Position numbers and translations under genes: made by a program. From Oscheius onirici (lineage: Eukaryota > Nematoda > Chromadorea > Rhabditida > Rhabditidae): a DNA stretch of 64,000 nt. The stretch is from assembly GCA_932521025.1 (NCBI GenBank), contig OW051471.1, positions 10,912,001-10,976,000 on the forward strand, written 5' to 3'. A model generated the notes under the pieces. The model saw only the letters and a program-made list of their open reading frames with translations, had not been told where the DNA came from and did not search any database. Of this stretch, positions 1 through 10,230 are shown in pieces; position 1 is the first letter of the stretch; the number at the start of each line of letters is the position of its first letter.

Positions 1-570
1 TCTTTCAGCTGGTCAGCTTCCTCAAATCTGGAGCTGAGTTCATCCCGAACACTGCTCACGTCGGATTTGTCAAGTTCTTCAACGATGTGACCTACAGCAA
101 GTGGTTTGAGCCAGGATGGTCCAAGTCAGAGTACGAAGGCCGAGTTCCTTCTCGTTTCGATGACGGAGAGACGAATACTCCTGCTGCTTTGGAGAAGGCT
201 CAAGCTATGTTCAGAGTGAGTCAGAGATAGAGAAGTAGATTTTCCCTTTTCAGGACGACAACAGCCGGAACCAAGTCGTCGTCCTCGTCACTGACGGTCT
301 CCCCTACACTCAAGCCTGGGAAGATGCCGGCACTACAAACTTCTAGAGCTCTCAATATGACCAGCATCGCTGCTCGCAATATCCGCCGTCGTGGAGCCAC
401 TCTAGTTGCTCTCGGCTACGGTCCAGAGCTGACGAAGAACGGAAAGTATCTGAGAAGTTGGCTCGAGGATCCCGACGATGACTACTTTCGATCGCGAGGC
501 TTGCGATCTCAAGAAGGAGCACATGAACATTCTGATGGAAAAGGTGTGCGGTAGATTCAGTCCTCGTTGA
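1..570 (+). pseudogene. 3' end of a C-type lectin/VWA-type gene, frameshifted
   Basis: The 5' part lies outside the window. The first exon matches the VWA segment of the minus-strand paralogue at 12199-14824: both carry a TARVGF/TAHVGF stretch, an EPGWS motif and a TNTxxAL motif. A short intron (about 215-253, gtgagt...ttttcag) leads to the VVVLVTDGLPY strand. The frame then hits a stop at 344-346. Homology resumes one frame over (GATLVALGYG) and shifts again near 495 before a normal family C-terminus (EKVCGRF) ending at 568-570. Two frameshifts in one 317-bp exon make it a likely pseudogene; indel errors in the assembly would look the same. It converges on the lectin gene at 602-1167. Confidence 0.7.
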
Positions 571-601
571 AAATGAAGCTTCATTTGATTAGAATCAGCC
601 C

Positions 602-1167
602 CTAGAGGCTGGACCTTTCTGGCCTGTACTTGGTGCCGTTGATGTTATCACAGGGAGTCTGGAAGAAGCATGAAGTGGGAGGAGCTGGGCCGAAGTAGCT
701 GCCGTCGGAAATTAGCTGAAAAGAGTGACTCACATACATCTTTGAACAGAGAGACAGAGAGACAGGGACTCACCAAAAAACATCCAGTAGGCTCCGGATC
801 TCCAGCTCCAGTACACCATGGATCAGTCCAAATATCCAAATTGTCCTATCCTCCTTGTCTCTTCACTCCTCCGACCAGTGGCTGATCAGAAAACCGATAA
901 TTTTTCTCTCCCGCCAATTTAGAAATGCTTCGTGCAAAATCCCTTTTTCGAGGTGTAGTAATGGCAGCCAGTTGTCCACCAAAAATGAAGCATCTTTGAC
1001 GAGCTTCCCTGTTTGTAACCCTGCTGATAGTATCCAAAAAGTGTCTGTAGCACTGCTTTTCGAACAGCGACCAGCCCTTTTCACATTGGGCTGAAAAGGT
1101 AATGTAAAGCAAAAACTAATTGTTAACCTTCGATTAGAGGAAGAATCAGTAAAATGCAGAGCAACAT
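602..1167 (-). pseudogene. Secreted C-type lectin-domain gene with an in-frame stop
   Basis: Three exons can be read: 1128-1167 (signal peptide MLLCILLILPLIEG), 774-1090 and 602-715, with introns of 37 and 58 bp and consistent phase. The mature protein opens with CEKGWSLFEKQCYRHF, a classic start of a nematode C-type lectin domain, and includes conserved lectin cysteines. The final exon ends in a normal TAG at 602-604. However, codon TAG at 846-848 lies in frame in the middle of the domain, between GVKRQGG and DNLDIWTDPW. No plausible intron removes it, so the predicted product is truncated after about half the domain. It may be a recent pseudogene, a polymorphic null or a base error. The family acts outside the cell, often in gut immune responses. 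Start chosen as the only Met before a good signal peptide. Confidence 0.65.
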
Positions 1168-1428
1168 ATGAGATGCAATGAGGGCAATTCTTTCATTTTG
1201 TAGAGGACGATCATTACTAATGGGAATTGGGCATAAAACCGGCGAAAGACATGAAAATTAGCTTGATTTGGGAGATTGGTGTTACAACAGACCGGAAAGC
1301 AGAAAAAGGCTTGAAAGTTGAAAAGGACTCGTTTTGTTTGAGATAGTAAGCGGGAGATGATCTTGTGGGCTGTCTTACTGCCGAGACAGTGGTCGAGGAA
1401 TATGTAGGCAAACCGGACTGAGAGTTTA

Positions 1429-3336
1429 CTAAGAAGAAGTGACTTTAAGTCTGAGCACCCTCTTGAGAGCTATCCTATATTCTTTGAGCAGGGAAATGAT
1501 AATAATAGGCTCCAAAAGTTGAGCAATCGGCTGAAAGCAAGAGTAAAAAATGTGAGCTTCTAGAGGTAGATTGATCGAGAGGACCGTGCTCATGTAGCTG
1601 ATGAGAACAGGCGAAAAGGTGAATATCACAGGGACAAGAGTCTAGACAGCCCTTTAAATAGAAGAAATGTTTGACAAACTTGTAGGAGAAGTAAGAGAAC
1701 GAAGCGTTTTTGTACTGCTCTTATTGAAGCGGGCATTTGAAGTTCTGCCGACTGATGAAAGAAGACGAGAACCTTGATCAGACAGTAGACAATGACAATC
1801 ATGTTGGCGACCATTACCACGATGTAACTGATCACGGCAAAAGTTCCGGTCGTCCACCATGTACCGTCTCTCTGCAAAAAAATTAATCTGATGGGACAAA
1901 GGGATAAAGAGTCTGGTTCACTTGGAAAGAGTCATCATCAGGGATGGGCGGATATCCGTGCTCATATCGACATCCGCATCCGCAAAACCAAAAAAGTGAC
2001 TATCCGCATCCGCATTTCGAAAATGTCACAATCCGCACCAAAAAATCTCTTTTTGCGCGGATTTCGCTTTTCAAAAACTTCTTAGAAATCACTTTTTTTT
2101 CATCATTTTGAATGAAAAATTTTCCAATCCGCATCCGCAGATATCCGCGCAATTTTTGAAATCCGCGCTCAAATCCGCAATTTTTCGGCAAATTCGCATC
2201 CGCCATACCATTTTAACATCCGCCCATCCCTGGTCATCATGTTACTGTTCTAAAGATCTGAACTCACATAAAGATACCCTCCAATATGAGCCAGGTTCCT
2301 CAAATGAAGGCTAGTGGAGCTGTGAACGACCCCATCCAATTCTCTGATCGTATACGTTGTAGGAAAGACTGCATACGTCTGACTGCCACAGAATACTGTA
2401 CAGAGGAACATAAACAATAAGACAGCTATGTTAGTGCTTGGTTTTCGCCAAAATTCCATAGACGGTGGTCTGGAAATTATCTCTCTGTCTCTTCTCTGAT
2501 CTTACGATCAATTCGAAATCACACTTTCGCTTACCTGCAAATGACCACATAGCGATAGAAAAATGACAGTGTTAAAATTTGCAAAAGGATTGCAAAAGAC
2601 GCACAATAGACGAGGATGAGAATGTTTCCAAAACTTGGAGAAAACCGGTCTACTGTAGAAAAGTAGAGCCATCCGGCGGCTGTTGGATGGAACATCTGGC
2701 AATTGAAATAGTTTGAGAGAAAAATTTGGTTGTACTGCAGTAGGCGCCTCCCTTCATTCAAACATTTTTGGCGCGAATTCCCAAACTGGCCTGAAATAGC
2801 GTTTTTCACCATTTTCCTTTTATTTTTCACGTTTTTAAGCGTGCTAAATGAATTCAGCGTGTAAAACAACCCCCTAGATGTGGAAATTGGTCTAAAATAG
2901 GCAGAAGTGGAAGGCAAGTGTCCGAGTGTTTTAAGAGCAAGCGTCGGCTTCATGATATTTTCACGTCCTGGTCGTTGCTTTACATGCTGAATTCGATAAA
3001 TTTGGTTACAAACGGGAAAAGTAGAAGAAAAATGGTGAAAAACGCGAGTCTAGGATTGTTTGAACGAAGGGAGGCGCCTACTGCAGTACAACCAAAAATT
3101 TACCGGTAAAAGAGCAATTTCGATGGCACAAGAGCCGATGGCGACTGTAGTGTAAGCAAAAAGGAGGTACTTGTAGTTGCCGATTCCGGAACCGGAACTG
3201 AACTTTTTTGGTTAATCAATTCAAATGTTGATTCTTACCATATGCAGATGACCGTGGCCATAGAAATATTCAAGATAAGACCAATGGAACTGCAGACTGT
3301 TACGAAAACTTGCATGTTGTTGATTGTGAGCAACAT
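1429..3336 (-). CDS. Str-superfamily chemoreceptor (7TM GPCR)
   Basis: Exons join in phase: start at 3336 (MLLTINN), TM1, an exon with IGNYKYLLFAY, an exon with TM3 ending in FFYRY (about 2531-2700), the extracellular-loop exon at 2268-2480, TM5/TM6 at about 1665-1874, and the last exon 1429-1625 with TLVPVIFTFSPV and PIAQLLEPI. The NYKYLL, FYRY and TLxPxIF-like patterns are those of the nematode str/srj/srh superfamily (Pfam 7TM_GPCR_Str). These receptors act in chemosensory neuron cilia. The reading frame looks intact. Two introns are swollen by transposons (1939-2232 and about 2723-3101). The C-terminal tail (KRVLRLKVTSS) is short. Exact subfamily not settled. Confidence 0.7.
1939..2232. 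mobile_element. Non-autonomous hAT-like element with ATCCGC-rich interior
   Basis: The element begins CAGGGATGGGCGGAT and ends in the inverted form ATCCGCCCATCCCTG. It is flanked by a perfect 8-bp target duplication GTCATCAT (1931-1938 and 2233-2240). CAGGG ends with an 8-bp duplication are typical of hAT transposons. The interior has no coding capacity and is filled with variants of ATCCGC and its complement. It sits in an intron of the str-type receptor. Confidence 0.8.
2723..3101. mobile_element. MITE with CTGCAGTAGGCGCC termini, copy 1
   Basis: The ends are inverted copies beginning TTTGGTTGTACTGCAGTAGG. Sub-terminal sequence (for example GTTTTTCACCATTTTCC against GGAAAAATGGTGAAAAACG-like sequence) also pairs across the element. 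No coding capacity. A second copy is at 8059-8474. It lies in a receptor intron, so it is spliced out. The transposase family could not be assigned because the target duplication is unclear. Confidence 0.75.
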
Positions 3337-3615
3337 TCTGAAGTTGTTTTTTGTACCAGAAATTGTGGGGAAAACTTTTCGACAAGACGCTCAGAGTCAC
3401 ACTGTGTTTTGTCTCTCTTTCAAGCTATGATTTGGCATAATTTGCAAAGATCAAAAATATTAACTTCTCTGGTCTTCATGGTCTCAAAGGAACTCACAAA
3501 TTAATCAACTTTCTGAATAAAGAAACAGTTTGAACAGAGACAATTTCATCAGGTGGAGCTAAAAAAGACAGGCTGATCGGGACATGATCAGAGGGACAGA
3601 CTGGAATGTTCAGGG

Positions 3616-3954
3616 TATACTTGGGCGCCCGAGTCAAAGGCGCAAACCTGGTGTCACGTTTTTCTCAAAATTCTCTCGATACACCCTTGGCGTCATTTTT
3701 GTCATAAGTAGGTACAGAGCCAAGGAATCTCCAGCAAAAATGACAAGAAATCGAGAAAATCGGCTCGACTCGAGTCAGATTCGAGTCGAGGCGTTTTTCT
3801 GAAAATTTCACTATACACCCTTGGCGTCATTTTTGCTGGAGATTCCTTGGCGCTGTACCTACTTATGACAAAAATGACGCCAAGGGTGTATCGAGAGAAT
3901 TTTGAGAAAAACGTGACACTAGGTTTGCGCCTTTGACTCGGGCGCCCAAGTATA
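3616..3954. mobile_element. Fold-back element, about 130-bp inverted arms
   Basis: Left arm from TATACTTGGGCGCCC (3616) to about 3745 is mirrored almost perfectly by the right arm from about 3828 to GGGCGCCCAAGTATA (3954). The centre is about 80 bp and holds its own smaller CGACTCGAGTC palindrome. TTCAGG occurs at 3609-3614 and at 3955-3960, a possible target duplication; alternatively TA is duplicated. Non-coding and intergenic, upstream of the str-type receptor. Confidence 0.75.
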
Positions 3955-4087
3955 TTCAGGAGGAGATAGTTGTGGAAACATAGCTACTGAATGCAGGAGA
4001 TCTTCGAATAGGTACCAACTTTCCCTGCTCATAAAGGAAAAGTGCTTTTCGAGAACACTTTAGAAGAGCTGGCGATAATTCAATTTC

Positions 4088-4336
4088 GTGCACTCTTTTA
4101 CAGATCTTCGACCTAGCGAAGAAGTCCTAGAACAGAGAACAAGGAACGTTCAAAAAGATTGGGCAATATCCGAAGAGGAGAAGTTTAAAACGATCCAGAC
4201 GGAACTAATTACGCTTCGCGCAGTCCCGGATATTTCTGAAAATGTCGAAGATTATCAGATCAGGGGAGAGGAGGTGGAGACGTATGTTGTTCATTACAGC
4301 AAAATGTCAGGTTGTTCGAAATTACATCCTGGCTGA
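4088..4336 (+). CDS. Possible coding fragment, unrecognised
   Basis: An 82-codon frame rich in acidic residues (SEEVLEQRTRNVQKDW, then ENVEDYQIRGEEVE) follows a plausible acceptor (ttttacag at about 4104). I recognise no family. No partner exon with a signal peptide or membrane segment was found. The amino-acid composition looks more like real protein than the neighbouring frames, but it could be chance or a relic. It lies between the fold-back element and the degenerin 3' end. Confidence 0.2.
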   Translation: MHSFTDLRPSEEVLEQRTRNVQKDWAISEEEKFKTIQTELITLRAVPDISENVEDYQIRGEEVETYVVHYSKMSGCSKLHPG

Positions 4337-4472
4337 AGAGAACCAGAATAAACATTATTAAACCAGGGATGCTTGGGATTGAGACGAGAGAGGGGGATAA
4401 TTGGCACATTTAGGGCAGCGTCTAACAATTACCCCGAAGACGTATAAACAAAACTTCATTTTCCATTTTCAA

Positions 4473-7400
4473 CTACTTAGTCTTGTCTGGTTTCGGTTTG
4501 CACAGAATGGAGCAAACGACTCGGAAAATGGCTACTCCGATCTCGATGAAGGTCATGGCACAAATCCCCATCAAAACTCCTAGCAGACCGCCCAGACTTC
4601 CAATCAGGTCGTTTAGCTAAAATTTAAGATTTCATTACTTTTCAAAAATGACCCACCTCCATGGTTGGAGTCTCCTGAAAGAGGTTATAGACCAACTGAG
4701 GACGGTTGACTACTACTGTCACCGTATCAGAGGTCAGACTCAGACATTCAATTCGGGCATCTCCAGTTTTCTGAAGACAGTTCGGAGACAGAGAGCGGTA
4801 GCCGCCCTTGGACCAGGTAACCTCATAGTCGGTATTGGAACAGGGCAGGGGACAGACACAGCTGGTCCAGTTGGAAGGATCACCGTGAAGTCTGACAGAC
4901 TCGTCGATGCAGGTCACTGAATGAGATTTTTTGTCAGTCAAGCTCATCCTAAGCATACTGTTAGAAACGACACAGGGCGTCGCAGACTCTGACATTGGAT
5001 ATCTTGGATCCATACAGTCGCAGTCCTCTTCAATCTTGTCCTGATAGCAGGATCTTAGGCAGGCATCAGTTGTGTAGGATCCAGGAAAGTAGAAGGCCTT
5101 TACCTCAGACTTGTCGTTGACACAAGTTCCGTATGGTTCTTGAAGACGAGTGTACTTGTTCTGAGAGGATTTTTGTCTGTGAGTATACTAGTTTCTTACC
5201 CGGTGAGGGAAGAAAATGACCTCACTGTTCGGCTCAGCATTGTACCGAATCGACTCGGACATGATATAGTCGTCTTTGAAGTGAATGAAAGTCAGGATAG
5301 CTGCGGTGTCTGTCCACTTGGCATACTCGTCCTGGTTTAGCTTCAGCCTGACGCGGAGGCCTGTAAGCTCCCATTTTAGACCAAAAGCATCTTACAAGGG
5401 AAGCTTGTCAACTCAGGTTGGAGTTTTACAACGAGTAAGTTGATAGCCCTTGACAAAGGGGATTCCGGGAAAGGTTTTTGGATAGAGAGAATCTTTTATT
5501 AACTGTTTCAGCCTTTTCCAACGACGAACTGCGTCTTCTTGTCAAGATGTCATGCTGTAGTTAATAAAAGATAAATGGCAAAAACACATTTCCCATGCCG
5601 GGAATCGAACCCGGGCCGCGTGGGTGAAAACCACGAATCCTAACCACTAGACCACATGGGAGGACGAGATATATATTTTCGCCCAGCTGCAGGACCCGAC
5701 TCTCGATGGTCAGTGTTACAATGAGAAATCTTTCAGGGAACAGTTCTAATTGGTTGTTTAGAAAAAAATTTAGCTCTCTCCCTTTTACGCTATTCTATTT
5801 AATGAAAAGAGCTGGAAATTGGACTGTTCTTGAACACTGAGAACCAGTATCTGGACTTGGAAGGCTATTGCTTTCACCCTTTTTACTTCAGATCTTTCAT
5901 CCCTCTATACGGAAATCGTTCACCAACCATATCAAAAAGCATGCGATGTTAGACTAACCTCCAGAATACCCTGAAGACCTCGTATTATAAAAGACTGAAG
6001 CATTGGGGTGATTGAAAGTGAAGCAGTTGCCCAATACGACGTCGTTCCACTGGACGAAATCACGTCTAAGAAGCGTTTTCACCAATACTCTGACTTACTC
6101 CAAGACAAGTTCCTTTTCCTCGTAAGCAGCATTAGAGAACATGTCATCGAATTGCCAGCTCATTGCTGACCGATTCGCTTCAGGGAGCGTTCCGATCATG
6201 AACGGTATCAGGTCAGAGATCTGGGCTGGCGAGGCGAGCAAGTCGTTCAGGAGCTGAATTTGGCTGGATTAGAAAATTGAGGTGTTCTGTCCCTCTGTCT
6301 CTCAGTTCCTCTGCCCCTTTGTCTCTCTGAACTGACCGGTAACAAAGTCTCGTCCATTTTCCCATACAGCGCCATCATAACATTGTAGATGATCATGTCT
6401 ACAAAAAAAAATTCATTTCCATCCCCAAAAAAATTCCTACTCAAATCACAGGTTACTCCAGTGAATTCAGGAGAACAGTTACAGAAAAACCCGTTGATAG
6501 TCTCATTGGTCCCTCCGATGCAGACGGCATTCTTGTCATCTGCATTACACTGACCGACTTGCACCGTATTTCCTCTTGCATCCTTCGTTTCACACATGTT
6601 TATAACTGAATTGGACGGTATAATAGCTAAAATTAAGGCTTACTGTAGCTGCAGTTCTTATTCAATGTTCCAGGGACACATTCACAGTTGTAATCATTTA
6701 GAGTATAGTTACAGGAACCGTTGTTCTGGCAGGGATTGTTTAGTACTTCGCACAGGTTTATCACTGAAAAAGTATAGGACTCTTTGGATTGGTGTCACTA
6801 TCACTGTCCCTGTCACTGTTGTCCCGACTCTTAGGAGTTGGGATAATCGTCCCGCCCACTGGGCCAGTGGTGACTGTGTAGAGGTCGGTGACCCTCTGGG
6901 TCGCCCTCAATCAATAGACTCAATCCATATAACTGTGTAACGGTAAAAGTAATGAATATCTCTCTTCTACCTATGCCAACTGTTAGTAAGTAGGGACATT
7001 CATCTATCTATATCAGGCTCCGGTCTCTTCTTATCCCACTGAACCACCGCCTAGAGATACCCAGAGATCAGAGTCTAAACAACTGTCACTGTCATTATCT
7101 CTCTGTCCATCTTCTTACTTGTCTCGCAATAGTCTCCCTCATACCCATCGACACACTTGCACCACGGCCAGATCTGAATCCCAGTTCCATTGTTAACACA
7201 AGTTGCGCCATTGAGGCAAGGACTTGCATACTGACAGACATCAATGCCTAAACCCATTTATTTTCTAGTTTTTTCTCCTGTCTCTCACTCGAACAGTTCG
7301 TTTTCGGATCATACCAGTCCAGACAGTGACAGACTGGTCCATCTTTAGTATCCTCACAAGTCCCTCCATAGAAACAAGTCGTATTGGTGCAGTCCAATTT

Positions 7401-9735
7401 CACTGAAAAGCATACGGTAGCCTCTAGCTAAAAGTGTTTTGTATCCTCTTTTGCTCGTAAACGATTCCCCCGGAAACGGAAGAATAAAGCAGCTATTTTT
7501 TTCGTCTATGGAGGCGTTTTGAACTTTGCGGAGGACACAAAGCACTCTGCCTTTTTGTGGTCCCTGCAGTCCAAAAGATTTTTGAATAGATTGCATGAAT
7601 CTGTCATGGAAGGAGATGAAAAAGAAGAGGGGGAAGACGTCCCCCTGAGCAAAGGTGCAATGGAATCAAACTGGGCCAATTGTCAAAATACCTGAGCAGT
7701 CGTCTCCACTGAATCCCGACAAACACTTGCAGGTGAAGCTCGACTGATCTTTCACCGCTTTGCACGAAGCTCCATTCTGACAATACTTCGTTCCTTCCAC
7801 CTCGCAAATGTCGTAGTCTTAAAACTGTTTAAAATTTTAATGATAGCAGTCTTACATTCACAGCCCGTTGCCCCAGCATTGGCTACATATGTCGGTGCCT
7901 TACAGATACACTGTGTTCCATTTGGATTACTCGCAGTCACAGGAACGGATACACAGATTCCGAAGCCTGCTTTCACTAGACAGTTACTGGCTAGAGTCGC
8001 GTTTTCGCAGGACAGGGAAACTTTGGCTGGAAATATGTGCTTGAACTCTTTGGAGAAGAAATTTTGGTTGTACTGCAGTAGGCGCCTCAGTTCGTGTAAT
8101 AGCCGCCCCAGTTCATTCAAACTACCTTGAAGTTTCGTTTTTCTCCCTTTTTCTTCTATTTTTCACATTTCTGAGCAAGTTTATCGAGTTCTGCGTGTAA
8201 AAAGCCTCATGGACGTAAAATTTGGACAAAAATAACATGAAAAAGACGCTTTCTTTTCATAAGCCGTTCTCAGTAATTTTCCTCTATTTCTGACTTTTTT
8301 TTCAACTAATGTGAACACCAAGATGGTTGTTTGACACGCTGAATCGATTAAACACGGTTACAAACGTGGAAAATAAAAGGAAACAGGTGAAAAACCAAGA
8401 TATATAAGCAATTTGGAAAATGGTGCCAATTTTTTGAACGAACTGAGGCGCCTACTGCAGTACAACCGAAATCTTACTGGGTATGTTTTCTGTCCAGGCC
8501 ACACCGACCGGTGTCGTATCCCATTTGTTCGTGCCACCAGTAGACCCACACCATTCTCTCGTATTTCCTTGACATGCTGTCATGCATCCTAGAAGAAGCG
8601 TGGATGAAGTGTTGAGTCCATTTTCCGTAGAAATGTAGCAAGCAGTGGGGCTCAAAACTAGAACTGGAAGTCTCTAGAAATTCGATAAATTTACACATCA
8701 TGGTGTAGGGAGGTTCATGAGCTGTTGTCGTCAGAAAATCTTGACACTTTGAATAGGTTAGATCATCCCCGTCATTCATTTTTAGGTATTCGGAATCACT
8801 GTCCAGTATCGGGTCGTATGAGAGGCAGGAATTAAAGTGTTTGGAGTCGTACTCTTCTGAAATTTGGTTTTCATTATATACAGTAGGCTTTCCTCAGTAT
8901 GTTTATAGCCCCAAATTTTTGTAACTTTTGCTCCTCCTGAGATCAACTTACGGTACTCGTAAATGTAGAAATCACAATCGCGTCCATAATGGAATTTATC
9001 ACAGGTGCAGAAATAGTCTTGAAAATCGAAAACTTCTTTGCAAATTCCTCCATTTTCTTTGCATTTATTACCATCAGGACATGGTTCCTTGTCTGAACAA
9101 AAAGTTCTAGATAATAACTCTTTTCCTACGTTCGCAATTGTCACCAAGAGTGTACGGCTCCTTGCAAGTACAAGTATATGTGCTGTTATCCGTACTGACA
9201 CAAACACCGTCATTCTGACACGGATTCTTCAGACAGGGGTTCGAAACGACCATCGAACAGTCCTCCCCAGCCCAATTCTCGGCGCATTCACAGGTTCTAT
9301 TTAGGATAGTAGGGACACAAATAAATTGTTCCTCATTTGGACAGGGACTAGCGAGACATGGGTCTTCTCCTGAAAATTTTCGGTCCAATGACACCGAAAA
9401 ATGTCTCACGAGATTGGCATCTGTTTCCGGAATACCCTGGCTGACAACGACAGACTCCATTTGGACAATTCCAGGAATCTTCTGCAGCTGGATCTCGAGG
9501 AGGCGTTGTGCACAGTCCATAGTTTTGACATCCATGAGGAGGATTAGAAGGGTTTGGAAGGATCTGACTCCAAATTGCCGCTGGAAAGAAGAGAAGCGGG
9601 AAGATCATCAGGACTGAAAGAACAGCAGGGGCGGAACGACGTTCCTGTACCTTGTTGAATATTGATGAGGCGGAGGAAGAGGAAAAGATCAGCTGTGTCT
9701 GAAGCACAAGGGGCTACAAAATGGGACAGAGACAT
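4473..9735 (-). CDS. EGAS-type degenerin: EGF repeats plus ASC (DEG/ENaC) channel domain
   Basis: The multi-exon gene encodes a long ectodomain followed by an amiloride-sensitive-channel domain. EGF-like modules appear at about 9540-9420 (CRCQPGYSGNRC), 9360-9130, 9090-8980, 7810-7690, 7400-7290, 7240-7110 (CKCVDGYEGDYC), 6770-6640 and 6600-6450 (CNCSPEFTGVTC). The channel part includes DMIIYNVMMALYGKMDE, then the cysteine-rich region (CVCPLPCSNTDYEVTW, 4900-4850) and the second membrane segment (IGSLGGLLGVLMGICAM) with stop TAG at 4473-4475. C. elegans egas-1 to egas-4 combine EGF and ASC domains in this way; they are predicted cation channel subunits. The 5' end is uncertain: 9735 splices in phase to AAIWSQILPNPS, but 9608 (MIFPLLFFPAAIW) gives a better signal peptide. 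A tRNA-Glu (5590-5661) and a MITE (8059-8474) lie in introns. Two short stretches (5400-5850, 8450-8780) could not be resolved into exons. Confidence 0.75.
5590..5661 (-). tRNA. tRNA-Glu (anticodon TTC)
   Basis: The 72-nt minus-strand sequence folds as a cloverleaf. Acceptor TCCCATG pairs with CATGGGA, the anticodon loop is TTTTCAC, and the T arm is CGGGTTCGATTCCCG. The A box and B box are intact, so it should be transcribed by Pol III. It lies within an intron of the EGAS degenerin, on the same strand. Confidence 0.95.
8059..8474. mobile_element. MITE with CTGCAGTAGGCGCC termini, copy 2
   Basis: Ends TTTTGGTTGTACTGCAGTAG and its inverse CTACTGCAGTACAACC match the copy at 2723-3101, as does the following GCGCCTC. 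Sub-terminal parts differ more, so the two copies are not recent duplicates of each other. It lies in an intron of the EGAS degenerin. Confidence 0.7.
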
Positions 9736-10230
9736 AACATTAACAAAAAGACAGGAACCATTAGTTCAACGACTTTGTTCAGATTACTGTCTGTAGTATA
9801 GTCCGAATACCAGCCGTCGCTTCCCGTTTATATTTGACATCTGTATTGCATCAAACTCAGCATGGTTGATTATTTTAGAAAATTCTCATTATACACTGTT
9901 TGGAAACTTCACTTTTTAAAGTAAAAGTGCGGGAGTGAAAAATTTCGTCTCAACGACTTAACGAGTTAGGGTGGCAATAGTAAACAGGCAGACAGACACC
10001 GTTGCGCTTTAGTGTTAAAGAGACAGATTTTTGGTCACATACAAGACAAAAATCCCATCTAAAAGACGTTTGGAAACACGTTAACGTGCCGCGATATTGT
10101 TCAAAAGCTGCAACCAATTTTATAGTAATTTTCGAGAAACCTAACTTTACGGCAGTTAACACTGAAGTCTTAAATCAAAATTATTCACTGATTTATACAC
10201 CGAAGTTTTTGCAACTTATAGTATTAACGT
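9736..10230. other. Intergenic, with a 3' flank shared by the lectin/VWA paralogues
   Basis: No gene was seen. The segment around 9985-10015 (GACACCGTTGCGCTTTAGT) matches 12148-12167 just after the stop of the intact paralogue, so the tandem duplication included 3' flanking DNA. About 180 bp of extra sequence separates it from the decayed copy here. Confidence 0.5.

Noticed and set aside
1217-1411. Extra minus-strand frame downstream of the str-type receptor
   Set aside because: No splice link to the receptor and no membrane segment or motif; probably 3' flank.
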